Assembly: GCA_907165275.2 (NCBI GenBank)
Contig: OU015652.1
Location: 5,595,001-5,659,000 of the forward strand
DNA from: Zygaena filipendulae
Taxonomy: Eukaryota; Arthropoda; Insecta; Lepidoptera; Zygaenidae
Reading direction: 5' to 3'
DNA length: 64,000 nucleotides
In this document: positions 21,835 to 32,397 of the stretch, one piece after another
Layout: every line of letters begins with the position of its first letter
How positions within the stretch are numbered: position 1 is the first letter of the stretch
Position numbers and translations under genes: made by a program
Notes under the pieces: model-generated
Told to the model about the DNA's origin: nothing
Databases searched by the model: none
What the model saw: only the letters and a program-made list of their open reading frames with translations

Positions 21835-21977
21835 ACTTTCTTTATGATTCTGCCAGAATCTGTTTTTTTCAGATCTGCGTCACAATTTGCTAAGCCCCGA
21901 ATTAGGGACTCAACTTTCTTTATGATTCTGCCAGAATCTGTTATTTTTCAGATCTGCGTCACAATTTGCTAAGCCCC
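21835..21977 (+). repeat. Tandem repeat, two units of about 75 bp
   Basis: CAACTTTCTTTATGATTCTG through CACAATTTGCTAAGCCCC occurs twice, differing by one base in the T-run and by the spacer. Confidence 0.85.
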
Positions 21978-22330
21978 ACATTGCATGGGGACCTAATGCT
22001 GCTATAAAGCTTAGTTCTGTATAATCTGGTCACACTGGCGACAGCCAACTAGGGATGATCGATAGTGAATATAAACATCGATGTTTATCTGGAAAATATC
22101 GATGTTTTGACATCGATATGTTGACTTTGATATTATGATCAACACATTGATGTCACAAGTGCAACTATTTTTCACTAGGCACTAGATGACACTGATTAAC
22201 GTAACCGGAGTAAACCGTACGTGATATTATCTGGTATCTACCACCCACAAACTACTTAGAGATACTACCGCTACCACCTACCTATGGGCTATGGAGAGCT
22301 CTCTTATAGAACAAACGACGAACAATCGAA

Positions 22331-22834
22331 ATGGCCAAAAAATATTTTAAAAAGTCAACTTCTACCCGCCAACTTAAGAGAGCTATCGTAACTTACGCTG
22401 TTTTCCAATTACAGAGCATAATGCGACTCGGTGACGCACAGAGCCACAAACTACTTAGAGATACTACCGTATCAGAGAGCCGAGTGCCGGAACGTGAATT
22501 AGTTTGCAAGTGCACCAGCAATGAGCAAAGTGCGCTAAGTCCAGTTTTATACCTTCATCCATACTTAAATCAGTCTGAATCAGGTAACTTTTTATCAAAG
22601 AAAATAATACCTAGGTACCTACCTACTCTTTCTTTATTATTTCAAAAAACCAAAAAACATTTATTTCCAAAAAACACTTGTAACTTGTTTAGGTACCTAC
22701 TAATCGCTACTTGTTTTTTTTTTTCGTTGATCCGATCGAAAGATGGGGACTTGGGACACTTGGATATCTGCACGTATCGCGCGAAATCAGTACTATTTGA
22801 AGTGCTCGATTGTGCGAAGCGTTGCTATAGTTGA
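22331..22834 (+). other. Unrecognised 167-codon ORF, coding status doubtful
   Basis: Starts ATG with MAKKYFKKSTSTRQLKRAIV. It is long for AT-rich DNA, and a GT donor-like CAG/GTAACT occurs near 22582. Against it: it contains a short repeat (CACAAACTACTTAGAGATAC) that also occurs just upstream at 22249 and elsewhere, its second half is Phe/Leu-rich chance sequence, and no domain is visible. Confidence 0.15.
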
Positions 22835-22914
22835 AACATTCATAATTGGAAAACGGGGTTAGGTAGTGTCCGCGGGTCCTAGTCAACCAAGAAAACACAA
22901 TACACGTAATTTTG

Positions 22915-23174
22915 ATATTCAGTGCGGGCGACCGGGCGGCAATGTCAAAGGGCGCAATTACTCGCCTATGACAGACGCACAGGTGCCGCGCCGCGCGCCC
23001 ATTTCAAATGAACTTACACTCTATTGACTTACAGATCATTTTGCTTCAAGTGCGGGCGACCGGGCGGCAACGTGTCAAACGTACATACATACACTCTCTT
23101 TGGATTAGAGATTTTGCCGCGCGCGTGTTGTATTAAATAAAATTGTTATTTGTGTAGTGTAGTAATGCGGTAAC
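22915..23174 (+). promoter_or_regulatory. CpG-rich putative promoter with a 22-bp direct repeat
   Basis: AGTGCGGGCGACCGGGCGGC occurs at 22921 and 23049, each followed by AA and then TGTCAAA within a few bases. GCCGCGCCGCGCGCCC and GCCGCGCGCG lie around them. Such a GC island in AT-rich surroundings, directly ahead of an ATG with a membrane-anchor exon, looks like a promoter (inference). Confidence 0.4.
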
Positions 23175-24386
23175 ATGCGCCGAAAGCGTAATAAAAGTAA
23201 AAAAAAAATATTGTTGATGACTATTTTTTTTGCTTGCGCATACATATTTGTCGTAAGTAACAAGTATATAAAACTGTGCAATGGCCAAATGGCGTTAAGT
23301 TCAATGAAATATCCAAAAATTCAGCGCTCGACAGGCGCCCCCGGGCGCCCCGCCCCCAGGTGCACCGCACCCCTTGCACCCCCTGGTAAAGACGGCCCTG
23401 TAGCTCCCTATAAGTGAAAATCGGTTCAGTAGATCTAGAGATAGTTGTTCCCCCGTGGTTTTTCGGGAATTTCGAAATAAAAAGTACCCTATGACACTCA
23501 GGGTCACTGCAGCTTCCTATATGTGAAAGAATTTTCAAAATCGGTTCAGTAAATCCATAGATTACCCCCTACGTCACAAACTCACAAACTTTTGCTCTTT
23601 ATAATATTAGTACCTATAGATAGATTCTTTGCTACTAATACGATAACATGAACCATATTTCAGTAAATTTAAAACGATACTGATTGAAGAATAGTCAATT
23701 TTTATACCATTAGGTACTAGCTGTCCCCCGCGGTTTCACCCGCGATAATTTCGGAGTTCCCGCAGGAATTAATTTCTTCTAAAATGAAAGTACCTAGCCC
23801 AAGTTACTCCTTATAACATCAGCTATCTCCCAGTGAAAGTCCCGTCCTCCGAAATAGGTCCAGCCGTTTCAGAGATTAGCCGGGACAGATAGACAGACAG
23901 GCAAACAAAAATTTTTAAAATAGTTTTTTTTTATATAAGTGGGTACCTACCTACTATGCATTTAGTGAAAAGCTGTTAATTTGGATTTACAAGCAGACAC
24001 TTCAATTTTATTTATATGTGGTAGGTATAGATTTTGGAATGCATATTATGGGAATAGGGCAATGTTTTTTACTGTGGTAAACTGTAACCACTAATCGCGC
24101 TTTATTCGGTGCATCAATAGGTACTTCGGTAGTGTTGTTCACTTACCCGCATTTAACCTACCTGAAACCATGCAGGGTTTAACCTTCTTAACTCTTTAGT
24201 ACCTATCGAAAGTGTCTGAACACAAAGAAAAGGAAGTACATTACTATAATAGTCAAAGGTCTCAAATTTTCTTTGCACAACATCACGTAACGCAACTTGA
24301 TGATGAATCTGCAAAAAATGACAAGTTTTTGGCTAATTGCACAATCCATAATAAATCTTTTAATTTGTCCCCACTCGTAAATCTAG
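23175..24386 (+). CDS. Candidate type II membrane protein, first two exons (3' part not found)
   Basis: An ATG at 23175 opens MRRKRNKSKKK followed by a hydrophobic run (ILLMTIFFACAYIFV), ending at a strong donor, GTC/GTAAGT, after 23252 (phase 0). The next good acceptor with an open phase-0 frame is CTCTTTAG at 24197-24199. Exon 24200-24386 continues the anchor (YLS) and then reads SEHKEKEVHYYNSQRS and FLANCTIHNKSFNLSPLV, ending at G/GTACAC (phase 1). A short basic cytoplasmic tail plus one anchor plus a lumenal stem is the layout of Golgi glycosyl- and sulfotransferases, but I do not recognise the family. No further exon was identified; it may lie beyond the repeats. The intron holds Helitron-like and hAT-like pieces. 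Confidence 0.35.
23322..23402. repeat. GC-rich terminus of a hAT-like MITE
   Basis: CGCCCCCGGGCGCCCCGCCC and GTAAAGACGGCCCTG. AGACGGCCCTG is the inverse of the CAGGGCCGTCT end seen at 59214, so both may belong to one family. Confidence 0.45.
23717..23945 (-). mobile_element. Helitron-like element, minus orientation
   Basis: CTAGCTGTCCCCCGCGGTTT, TTCGGAGTTCCCGCAGGAAT, and a variant body with GTCCAGCCGTTTCAGAGATT and CAGACAGGCAAACAAAAATT. Confidence 0.65.
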
Positions 24387-24395
24387 GTACACATG

Positions 24396-24560
24396 TAAAA
24401 TGCTTTGTCCTAAATGACTGACTAACGGATCATCGCACGGCCTAAACGGCTGATCGTAGAGACTAGGAAGGTGTGTTCTTTGTATGACGTAGGAATCCAA
24501 TAAGAAAGGGTTTTCAGAAATTCTACCCCTAAAGGGAGGAAAAAGGGGGGCAAAGTTTGT
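24396..24560. repeat. Helitron-like variant fragment, inverse of 2085-2245
   Basis: CTTTGTCCTAAATGACTGAC, CTGATCGTAGAGACTAGG and GTTCTTTGTATGACGTAGG mirror the copy near 2100-2240. It starts just after the donor of the candidate exon. Confidence 0.5.
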
Positions 24561-24689
24561 GTGATTCCTTGGTCCAATCTAACGTAAAAAACCAATTAAA
24601 AATCATATTAGAACAATTTTCGACTTCTGAGTAGAAGACGAAAATTCGTCGTTCGAGTGGACGAAGTCGCGGGAAGTCTTCCTTTTCAT

Positions 24690-24742
24690 TTTTTCTATAC
24701 TTAACTAAGTAATCTTTAAAGTCGACTCTGAGTGCGGCCGTA
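24690..24742. repeat. MITE family B, right-end fragment
   Basis: TTAACTAAGTAATCTTTAAA and GTCGACTCTGAGTGCGGCCG match the right terminus of the full copy at 35607-35848. Confidence 0.6.
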
Positions 24743-24755
24743 AGTCTGTTATATC

Positions 24756-24919
24756 CAGGCGCGGTCCGAAGGGGGGGTCACGGGGGACATGACCCCCCCA
24801 AAATCCATTTGTCTCATAATGGGTGCAATAAAATTGTGTATTGTGCAATATAGTCTAATTTACTCGACATATTATATTATTAGTGACCCCCCCAAAATTT
24901 CAATCTGCAACCGCGCCTG
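24756..24919. mobile_element. hAT-type MITE with perfect 8-bp target duplication
   Basis: Ends CAGGCGCGGT and ACCGCGCCTG, flanked on both sides by GTTATATC (24748-24755 and 24920-24927). Length 164 bp; includes facing GGGGGGGTCA and TGACCCCCCC tracts. An 8-bp duplication with CA..TG ends is diagnostic of hAT. Confidence 0.8.
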
Positions 24920-25473
24920 GTTATATCCGTTATCTGTGAAAAGAGGTAAGAATACAAAAAAACTAATTCCGAAAAAAAAAAAAATTGTTTTTCGGTAGAG
25001 CTACGCCTCTTAATTTTTACTTAATAATTATCGTCGCTTAAGTTCTAACATCATGGAAGTCAGACTTTGAATTAAATAGGTAGGTACGTTCCGTATGTCA
25101 TTCGATAGGGAATCGCAAGCAGTTTTAAAATGAAATGTGCTAATATGAATTACACATATTCTAACTCTAAACAGTTGTTTGATGCAAAATAGAACAGTTT
25201 TCTTGCTCCTGAAAAGTTGCATAATGACTTCCACGGTGTTAGAACTCAAGCGAGGGTGTACAAGTGTACAAAATAGTACCTATTACGGTAATATCTCTAT
25301 GTAGTTTGTGCAATTTATGTAAAAACTAAGCACTTTACTAGGTTTACACCAAACCATAACTTAGATAGGTACCTACTAAAATATAAAATAAAAATTATAC
25401 TTAACTAAGAAGTTTATTTCAAAATATATCAATTAAAATTGACAATTCACAAAATATTATTTTTAATTTCTTA

Positions 25474-25517
25474 GGAACAGTGTTCGATTACGTATATACG
25501 TAATCGAACACTGTTCC
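25474..25517. repeat. Perfect 44-bp palindrome without spacer
   Basis: Each half reads GGAACAGTGTTCGATTACGT plus AT toward the centre. No mismatch. It may be the relic of an inverted insertion or a chance hairpin; no surrounding element was recognised. Confidence 0.85.
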
Positions 25518-25639
25518 ACTTGTTCCAGTTCAATAGGACGCCAATTACCTACTATTACTTACAGATAAGACTATTTTGGACGGATAACAATGGACGAATA
25601 GTTATTAAACACAGTCAAAACTTATAATTAAATCTATAT

Positions 25640-25934
25640 TAATAAAAATGAATCGTCAAATGTGTTGGTAAGCGCATAACTTACAAACGACTGCACCAAA
25701 ATGGAAAATTGATATTTTTTTTTAGTTCGTTATTGTCAGGACAAGGTTTATATAAAAGAATTTTGGAGTTCCTGCGGGAATTCCGAAACTCACGCGGGTG
25801 AATCTCCGAAACGGTTGGACCGATATTGGCGGGACTTTCACTAATAATTAGCTGTTGTTATAAGGAGTAAATTGCATTGGAGTTCCTGCGGGAATCCCGA
25901 AACTCGCGCGGGTGAAACCGCGGGGCACAGCTAG
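25640..25934 (+). mobile_element. Composite Helitron-like element
   Basis: The 3' module GGAGTTCCTGCGGGAAT ... CGCGGGTGAA occurs twice (25764-25805 and 25879-25920), and only the second ends CGGGGCACAGCTAG. Internal duplication or nesting. Confidence 0.55.
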
Positions 25935-26329
25935 TATTAAAATAAAAATAGTAAAACTACTTTCTAGGGGAGTAACATTTTTACACTGCACAATTCACAT
26001 TTCTAAAAAATTAGGTACATAGCAAAAATTAAAAGTCACAAACTTTTGGTCACAACTCACAACACAAACTTATTTTTTTATACCTACTGATCGCCGAATA
26101 AAAAAATTGATTTCTGATTCTGTTGAAGACTGATTATTATTACACTATGGCCGCACCCTTGCGCCACTCAAAAAAAAGAACGTGTTTTACAAAGAAAAGA
26201 ACGTGTTTTTTTGGAAGTAGAAAAAGGTAAGTAAACAATATTTTTAAAATGTTCTGCCGCATTCCAGGGAAAAATAATTTTTTTTTTATTGAAAGCTGCA
26301 ACAAGTGGCCGCTAACCAACATTAAAATT

Positions 26330-26505
26330 TTGGGATAAAAAACAACTTATGGCGTTCTTTGTACCCTAGACAACATGTATGCGAAATTTCATGATGATCG
26401 GTCCAGTAGTTAAGGCGTAAAAACATATTTATATAATAAACTAGCTGTGCCCCGCGGTTTCATCCGAGCATAATTTACATTAGCTAATTAGCAGTGAAAG
26501 TCCCG
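26330..26505 (-). mobile_element. Two Helitron-like fragments, minus orientation
   Basis: 26330-26430 holds GCGAAATTTCATGATGATCG and TAAGGCGTAAAAAC. 26441-26505 starts CTAGCTGTGCCCCGCGGTTT and is cut by the MITE at 26506. Confidence 0.55.
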
Positions 26506-26965
26506 TCAAATAGAGTACTTGCATGAATTTTTTTTCCAGTCTATTTTAAAGATATATGGCCTACTTAATCAAAGCAAGATAAATAAAAAAATATATATGC
26601 ATAAATTAACTAAATAGAGCGTTTCAAAGTTCCTACTTTTGAATTTACCGCCGAAACGCGGAATGACGTCACTAGTTCAAAATTACGCCTTACTAATCTG
26701 TGATAAAGATGTCACTGTCGGATTGACAGGATCAGGTGACACTGACAGCCATAACTTCAATATCCAAAAGCGAAATTAAGGTTAAATTGTGTCGAGTTAC
26801 TTCCAAAAGTTCCAGTAGAGAATCGAAATGCATCTTACCGATGCAGTTTAAAGTAAAAAACTTCAGAAGAAGGAATTTAGGTGTTGACTCATGACTGTAT
26901 GCACTTGGTTTCTTTTGCCTTCTCTGAAAGAGGTAAATGTTTCCTTAAAAAAATAAAACGTAGTA
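26506..26965 (+). mobile_element. MITE family C (GTACTTGCATGAA ends), 3'-truncated copy
   Basis: AGAGTACTTGCATGAATTTT, ATATATGGCCTACTTAATCA and TCACTAGTTCAAAATTACGC align with the complete copies at 28841, 30731 and 42334. The last about 170 bp are missing. A frameshifted remnant of the shared ORF is present. Confidence 0.75.
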
Positions 26966-26969
26966 TTTA

Positions 26970-27470
26970 TATTTTATACTACATACTAGCTGAAAGCGAG
27001 CTTTATAAGGGCTCGCGAAGTTTTCTACGTAGGAATAATAATTAATTTTTAAAGTCGTATGAATATTTAAAGAAGCTCATATTAAAAGTTATCTTTTTTT
27101 AATGATCTTAAAACATTATTTATTTATTCTTTATTGCAAAGTACGTACAAATACTATTACTACTTTATAACGTTTTGAATACTAGGTAGAAAACATCGGG
27201 AGCCCTTATAAAGCATCGCTTTTAGGTAGTTTTTTTTTTTTATGTTTTCACCAAGTTATGCTGCATTTTTCGCGTTTAGATAACATTTGTTCATGTTTCT
27301 TCTTCTTCTGCTTATTTAATAATATTAATTTAAAATCATGTAACACCTCATAAATACTAGGTACTTCAAAATACTACCTACTTCAAAATATTAGGGCTAA
27401 TTCTTCTGAAATTACTAGGTACGATACCCCATAAACAACATAGATAAATGTTCAACAATTTAATTTTTAT
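26970..27470. other. Intergenic AT-rich sequence
   Basis: No gene seen. GGGCTCGCGAAGTTTTC (27009) and GGGAGCCCTTATAAAGC (27199) hint at facing ends of another decayed element. Confidence 0.3.
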
Positions 27471-27659
27471 AGCTGTTCCCCTCAGTTTTACCCGCGGTAA
27501 TTTTGGAGTTCCCGCGGGAATTCCGGGTTACCCTATAACCTGTGTTACTCAGGGATAATTTCGCATTCTAATGGTGAGACAATTTAAGAAATCCTTAAAG
27601 GGAATGGAACGCCACTTATTTTTCACTACGAAACTCTACAATAAAGCAGTCATGTACAA

Positions 27660-27871
27660 ATCCTACTAATATTATAAACGCGAAAATTTGTAAGAATGTA
27701 TGGATGGATGGATGTTTGTTACTCTTTCACGCAAAAACTACTGAATGGATTTAAATGAAACTTTACAATAATATATCTTATACATCAGATTAACACATAG
27801 GGTACTTTTTATCCCGGAACTCCCGCGGGAACTCTGAAATTAACGCGGGTGATACCGCGGGGCACAACTAG
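27660..27871 (+). mobile_element. Helitron-like element, near complete
   Basis: TCCTACTAATATTATAAACG start, a GGATGGATGG patch, AACTCCCGCGGGAACTCTG and a CGGGGCACAACTAG end. It lies 89 bp downstream of the Ly6 stop codon. Confidence 0.7.
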
Positions 27872-27959
27872 TGAATTAATAAAGGTGCATTATCACAGGT
27901 TCTGGAAGAAAACTAATTGTGATGATGTACCTTTAGTTAGCCACAACATAAAATGAGCC

Positions 27960-30249
27960 TTACATACATAATATTCCTAATAATAAAGTTGAAACAAGCG
28001 TCATTCCAAGAAAGGGTCGTGTGCTGATGCTGTCACTCTGAAAGAAATAATCACATATCTATTAATATTATTTTACATACATATTACTAGCTGTTTCACG
28101 GGGTTTCACTCATGCTAATTTCGGTGTACTTGCGTGAATTTCGGGATAAAAAGTACCCTATGTCACTCAGGACTACCGTAGCTTCAGTGAGAGGATTTTT
28201 TAAATCAGTAGTTTTTGAGTTTATTTGCTAAAAACATACAAAAATACAAATCTTTCCTCTTTATAATATTAGTATAGATCTAGTGCCACAGTGATTCTGG
28301 TATAAGAAGTGACATAATGGCCTTTTTGTGCGCATGAAAATGAATAAGCAAACTTTCGTGACAATCAGTTGAGTAGTTTGAAGGTGTGAAAGCATAACAA
28401 ACAAACTCGCATTTGCATTTATAATTTTTGCTAGAATGTACAAATCGACATTTCACGTTAATCGAAAGGTGAGTTACAACTCATTTACATTAAGTAAATT
28501 GCGATTTAGTGAAGTCTAAAAATAATCCAAAAATTTAATCTTAAAGGTGCTCCCTCACCGCATGTAACGTAACATTATACATTTGACTTAAAAAATTACC
28601 TACATTACAATACTACCTTCCTGATTGCAAGCATTCGCATGTAATGTAACATTATAGATTCGACTTTGAGCATTACAATACTACCTTCCTGACTGATGAG
28701 CATCCGAGTGTAATCCTACTAATATTATAAAATGTGAAAGTGTGATGTTTGGATGTTTGTTACTCAATCACACATAACGGCTGAACGGATTTGGATGAAA
28801 TTTGGCATGCACGGTCATACGGTACTTTTTATCGCGGAATAGGGTACTTGCATGAACTTTTTTTTCAGTCTATTTTAAAGATATATGGCCTACTTAAACA
28901 AAGCAAGAAAAAGAAAAAAATATATGCATGAATTAATTAAATAGAGCGTTTCAAAGTTCCTACTTTAGACTTTACCGCCGAAACGCGCCATGACGTCACT
29001 AGTTCAAAATTACGCCTTATTAATCTGTGATAGAAATGTCACTGTTGTATTGACAGGGTCATGTGACACTGACAGACAGATAACTTCAATATCCAAAAGC
29101 GAAATTAAGGTTGAACTGTGTCGAGTTACTTTAAAAAGTTCCAGTAAAGAATCGAAATGCATCTTACTGATGCATTTTAAATTAAAAAACTTCAGAAAAT
29201 GGAAAATATGTGTTGACTGTATGCACTTAGTTTCTTTTGCCTTCTCTGAAAGAGGTAAATGTTTTCTAAAAATTAAAAGTGACGTCATGTGTTAAGCTTG
29301 GCTGTGATTGGTGTTTCGTTGCAACGTTCCGTTTCACAAAATTAAAAGTTGAATATTTTGGAAACCATTGAAATTTTTTTAGTAAATCTTTCTTTTCTAA
29401 GGATCTATTTTTGAAATATTGACACAATTTCTTATAATAAATTTCATGCAAGTACCCTATTTTCACGCGAACTCCAAAAAAACCTCTAACTAAATAGAAT
29501 ACTACACTATTTAATTTCTGACTAACATAATTCATCCCATATCAAGATTTCCATAACCATAGCAGATTAGCTAGTTACTTATTGGGGCGAAATTTGGCAT
29601 AATTTTATTGCCATTTATAATTATGATGTTTTTTTTCACAGTAAAAAGAGTTAGTAAATGAATCTCGATATTAAATTATTAACATAGATGAAACTACATG
29701 CAAAAATTATCATACATAAAAATAATTTTACTCACGATAACATAGTAATTGCAACGGTCTCCCTGACAACAGTGTGAACACTGCCAGTCTTGGTACCAAA
29801 TGTAAGTACAGTACGGCATATTTGATTGCCTTATTGACGCACATTCTGTTTTATTTGAACATCGTTTCGATATGTAATATTGTTTCTTAGCGCCTTGTGA
29901 CCAGTATGGCATACTGCCCCATTTTATTTCAGTCAAACACACGTCTTGATTATATTCACATGTTTTGATAGTGTTAATACATTTCCCGGAATTATCTTCT
30001 TGATTAGCACACACGTAGCATTCCAAACCAAATACTGCAAGAAAAAAGCTTAATGGAAACTTATTATAATCAAAATCTTTTAACGGTTACTTTAAAAGAT
30101 TTTGATTATAATAAGTTAACTTGTTTTGATAGGAAATTTGATAAAAATTTGAACGATTTGGTGTGGAATAACCGAAGGAGTTACGTACCTTTTAAAAATG
30201 TTATAGAGATAGTTATAGCACCTACTGTAAATATGTAATACAAATTCAT
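27960..30249 (-). CDS. Ly6/uPAR-family GPI-anchored surface protein (three exons, complete)
   Basis: Exons in transcript order: 30249-30189, 30034-29736, 28037-27960. Junctions AAAG/GTACGT, TTGCAG, ATC/GTGAGT and TTTCAG; phases 1 and 0 agree; 145 aa. Residues 1-23 (MNLYYIFTVGAITISITFLK...) form a signal peptide. The mature part begins LECYVCAN. Cysteines at 26, 29, 39, 46, 53, 79, 85, 96, 106, 109, 110 and 115, with the closing CCQGDRCN, define a three-finger Ly6 domain; IKWGSMPYW and QYYISKRC are its internal landmarks. Exon 3 gives a small-residue segment and a hydrophobic tail (MTLVSTLLLGILCM), a GPI-attachment signal. The family includes insect septate-junction factors such as boudin, crooked and coiled, which it resembles in the CYVC..KTCE layout; the exact orthologue is not assigned. 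Intron 1 (154 nt) contains a long perfect hairpin; intron 2 holds MITE C2 and Helitron-like pieces. Confidence 0.88.
28087..28275 (-). mobile_element. Helitron-like element, minus orientation, decayed
   Basis: CTAGCTGTTTCACGGGGTTT, TCGGGATAAAAAGTACCCTA and a TATAATATTAGTATAG end. In Ly6 intron 2. Confidence 0.6.
28686..29490 (+). mobile_element. Helitron-like element split by MITE C
   Basis: The left part, 28710-28840, runs from TCCTACTAATATTATAAAAT to TTTTTATCGCGGAAT. The right remnant, TTTCACGCGAACTCC, resumes after 29458. The interruption is the complete MITE at 28841-29458, which dates the MITE as younger. Confidence 0.6.
28841..29458 (+). mobile_element. MITE family C, complete copy (618 bp)
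   Basis: Ends AGGGTACTTGCATGAA and TTCATGCAAGTACCCT, flanked by AT (or TA, depending on where the end is drawn). Contains TGACGTCACTAG, AGAAATGTCACTG and GAGAGGTAAATG-type words shared by all copies, and a 101-codon ORF (28990-29295) that also exists, broken, in the others. No transposase motif is visible. Confidence 0.8.
30058..30117. repeat. Perfect hairpin in Ly6 intron 1: 25-bp arms, 10-nt loop
   Basis: The left arm 30058-30082 begins AACTTATTATAATCAAAATC and the right arm 30093-30117 is its exact inverse. The loop is ACGGTTACTT. The hairpin occupies 60 of the 154 intron bases and ends 23 nt from the 3' splice site. The short plus ORF across it is an artefact. Confidence 0.9.
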
Positions 30250-30730
30250 TGTTATTTATTCAGAAATATAATAAATTATCAGTTTTGCCACACCCAAATT
30301 TATAGGCGTAGGTATGTATTTCTATTTAAACCACAAACTATTTAGAGATACTAGTAGCTACCACAAATTAACTAGACTTATGTCCAATCCCTATTTGTTG
30401 TTTTTAATGGCTCCACCGTTTTGACGATGATTCTGCCAATGTCACAGTTTGAAAAGTCACGGCATAGAATTGATTTGACTATCCGGTACTCAGAAGAATA
30501 TGCTTTAGTTATTCTTCTCAGATCCGGTACCTACCTTTTTGTTATTGCGATGTCTAAAGCTACCGCCTACCTTCTTCTTCTTCTTTAATAATGGCGTCTA
30601 TAATAATAATTTGCCAATGACAATGTTTCTTAATAATCAAAATCTCTTCATCTTCTTCTTCAATTATGGCGAAACGCCAATGACAATCTTAGATTATTCC
30701 CCAAGTTAAAACATGGCTCTTTTGAAAGCC
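30250..30730. other. Upstream of the Ly6 gene: repeat patches
   Basis: CCACAAACTATTTAGAGATA and CACAAATTAACTAGACTTAT words also occur at 22249, 22444, 41762 and 42124. 30570-30730 (CTTCTTCTTTAATAATGGCG, GGCGAAACGCCAATGACAAT) recurs at 33025-33230. The Ly6 promoter should be here, but no motif stands out. Confidence 0.4.
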
Positions 30731-31382
30731 AGGGTAGTTGCATGAAATTTATTATAAGAAATTGTGTATTGACACAAATAAATAATAAATAAATAATAAA
30801 TAAAAATAGGGCCTTAGAAAAGCGTTATCGTGAAAGATTTACTAAAAAAATTTCAATAGTTTCCAAAATATTCAACTTTTAATTTTGTGAAACGGAACGT
30901 TGCAACGAAATACCAATCACAGCCAAGCTTAACACATGACGTCACTTTTATTTTTTTAGGAAACATTTACCTCTTTCAGAGAAGGCAAAAGAAACTAAGT
31001 GCATACAGTCAACACATTTTTTTTTTCTGAAGTTTTTTACTTTAAAATGCATCGGTAACATGCATTTCGATTCTTTACTGGAACTCTTGGAAGTAAATCG
31101 ACACAGTTCAACCTTAATTTCGCTTTTGGATATAGAAGTTATCAGTCTGTCAGTGTCACATGACCCTGTCACTACGACAGTGACATTTCTATCACAGATT
31201 AATAAGGCCTAATTTTGAACTAGTGACGTCATTCCGCGTTTCAGCGGTGAAGTCTAAAGTTGGTACTTTGAGACGCTCTATTTAATTAATTTATGCATAT
31301 ATTTTTTTTCTTTTTCTTGCTTTGTTTAAGTAGGCCATATATCTTTAAAATACACTGAAAAAAAAATTCATGCAAGTACCCT
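30731..31382 (-). mobile_element. MITE family C, complete copy, inverted (652 bp)
   Basis: Ends AGGGTAGTTGCATGAA (one mismatch) and TTCATGCAAGTACCCT. Inverse of the copy at 28841. Carries a 32-bp AATAAATAAT-type insertion near 30780. The shared ORF survives for 74 codons (31172-30948). Confidence 0.8.
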
Positions 31383-31385
31383 ATT

Positions 31386-31992
31386 CTCGCCTCCTTCGAA
31401 AAAATCTCGAACTCGAGTTTGCTGTTCGATTCCTATGTCGACCACAAAATCTCGATACTCGAACCTGTTTCTTCGTATCTCCTATTCTCAACACAAATCG
31501 AACTAGACTTCGAGTTTATAGTGTAAAATGTTGCCATTAAAAGCTTATTCGAAAGCCGTAGTCGAAAGCCGTATCCATTCCATTCTACACGATTCATCCG
31601 GAGCTAAAACGGCAGCAGCTTTTTATAGTTTTTAAATAGTGTGCATCAATCATCAAGAACTAACATATTTTATAATAAAATAATAAATTAATATATTTGT
31701 ACCAAAAAAACTTTTACATCATCACTTTAATTTTGTTTAAATTAGTTTGCGTAGTACGGATCGTGAAGCATAATATTTGTTTTTGTTTTTACCCTTTTTT
31801 TGGGGGAGGCAAAGGGATCGTTGTTCATACAGCCTGAATTGGCTATATAGACTACGATTCTTTTGTTTTTTCGAACGGCTTTCATTCGAGAAATGTCGAA
31901 GTCGACATGTCGAGAATTGCTCAACTTGACTTCATCTCGATTTAATGTTCGGATTCGAACTTTATCTCGAGTTCGAGTCTACTTCGAAAGAT
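31386..31992. repeat. TCGA-rich repeat, longer copy
   Basis: TCTCGAACTCGAGTTTGCTG at the left and AATGTCGAAGTCGACATGTC, TTTATCTCGAGTTCGAGTC at the right. The right end is the inverse of 12256-12392. Facing TCGA words at the two ends suggest a MITE-like body. Confidence 0.5.
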
Positions 31993-32397
31993 GCTGAAAA
32001 GTGACTGAAATAACGAAGACAACGTGACACGCGTGTTTTCGGTACGGCTTTCACTCATGGAGCAGATAAGCAATAACATGTTAACCCACAAAATTAAGTT
32101 ATCGATTCTGAACGATTTATTGAGAGTTAGGGAACGTTTTTTAATTATGTGTTTACCTTATTACATTGCTTAAATATGTAACTAAATATTGAACATAAAA
32201 ATGTTGATACAAATGGCGCTCCTACTTTTAAAACACGATTTACTCAAAATTTCTCCAGTGTGGGTTAACACACTATTGCTTATCTATGTCCATATATACC
32301 CCGTTTAAATTGTATTATCTATGGTCAACAACCTACCCTGAGAACCTACCCCTAAGAACCTACCGCCTGCCTGACGTTTAGTCGTTTACTTACTGGG

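Noticed and set aside
22066..22130. ATCGATGTTTATC palindromic words as a regulatory array
   Set aside because: Short and of low complexity; several overlapping CATCGAT words in AT-rich DNA are not enough to claim a site.
28990..29295. 101-codon ORF as a gene
   Set aside because: It lies entirely inside MITE C2 and recurs, shortened or broken, in the other copies; treated as repeat sequence and listed only as a question of frame retention.
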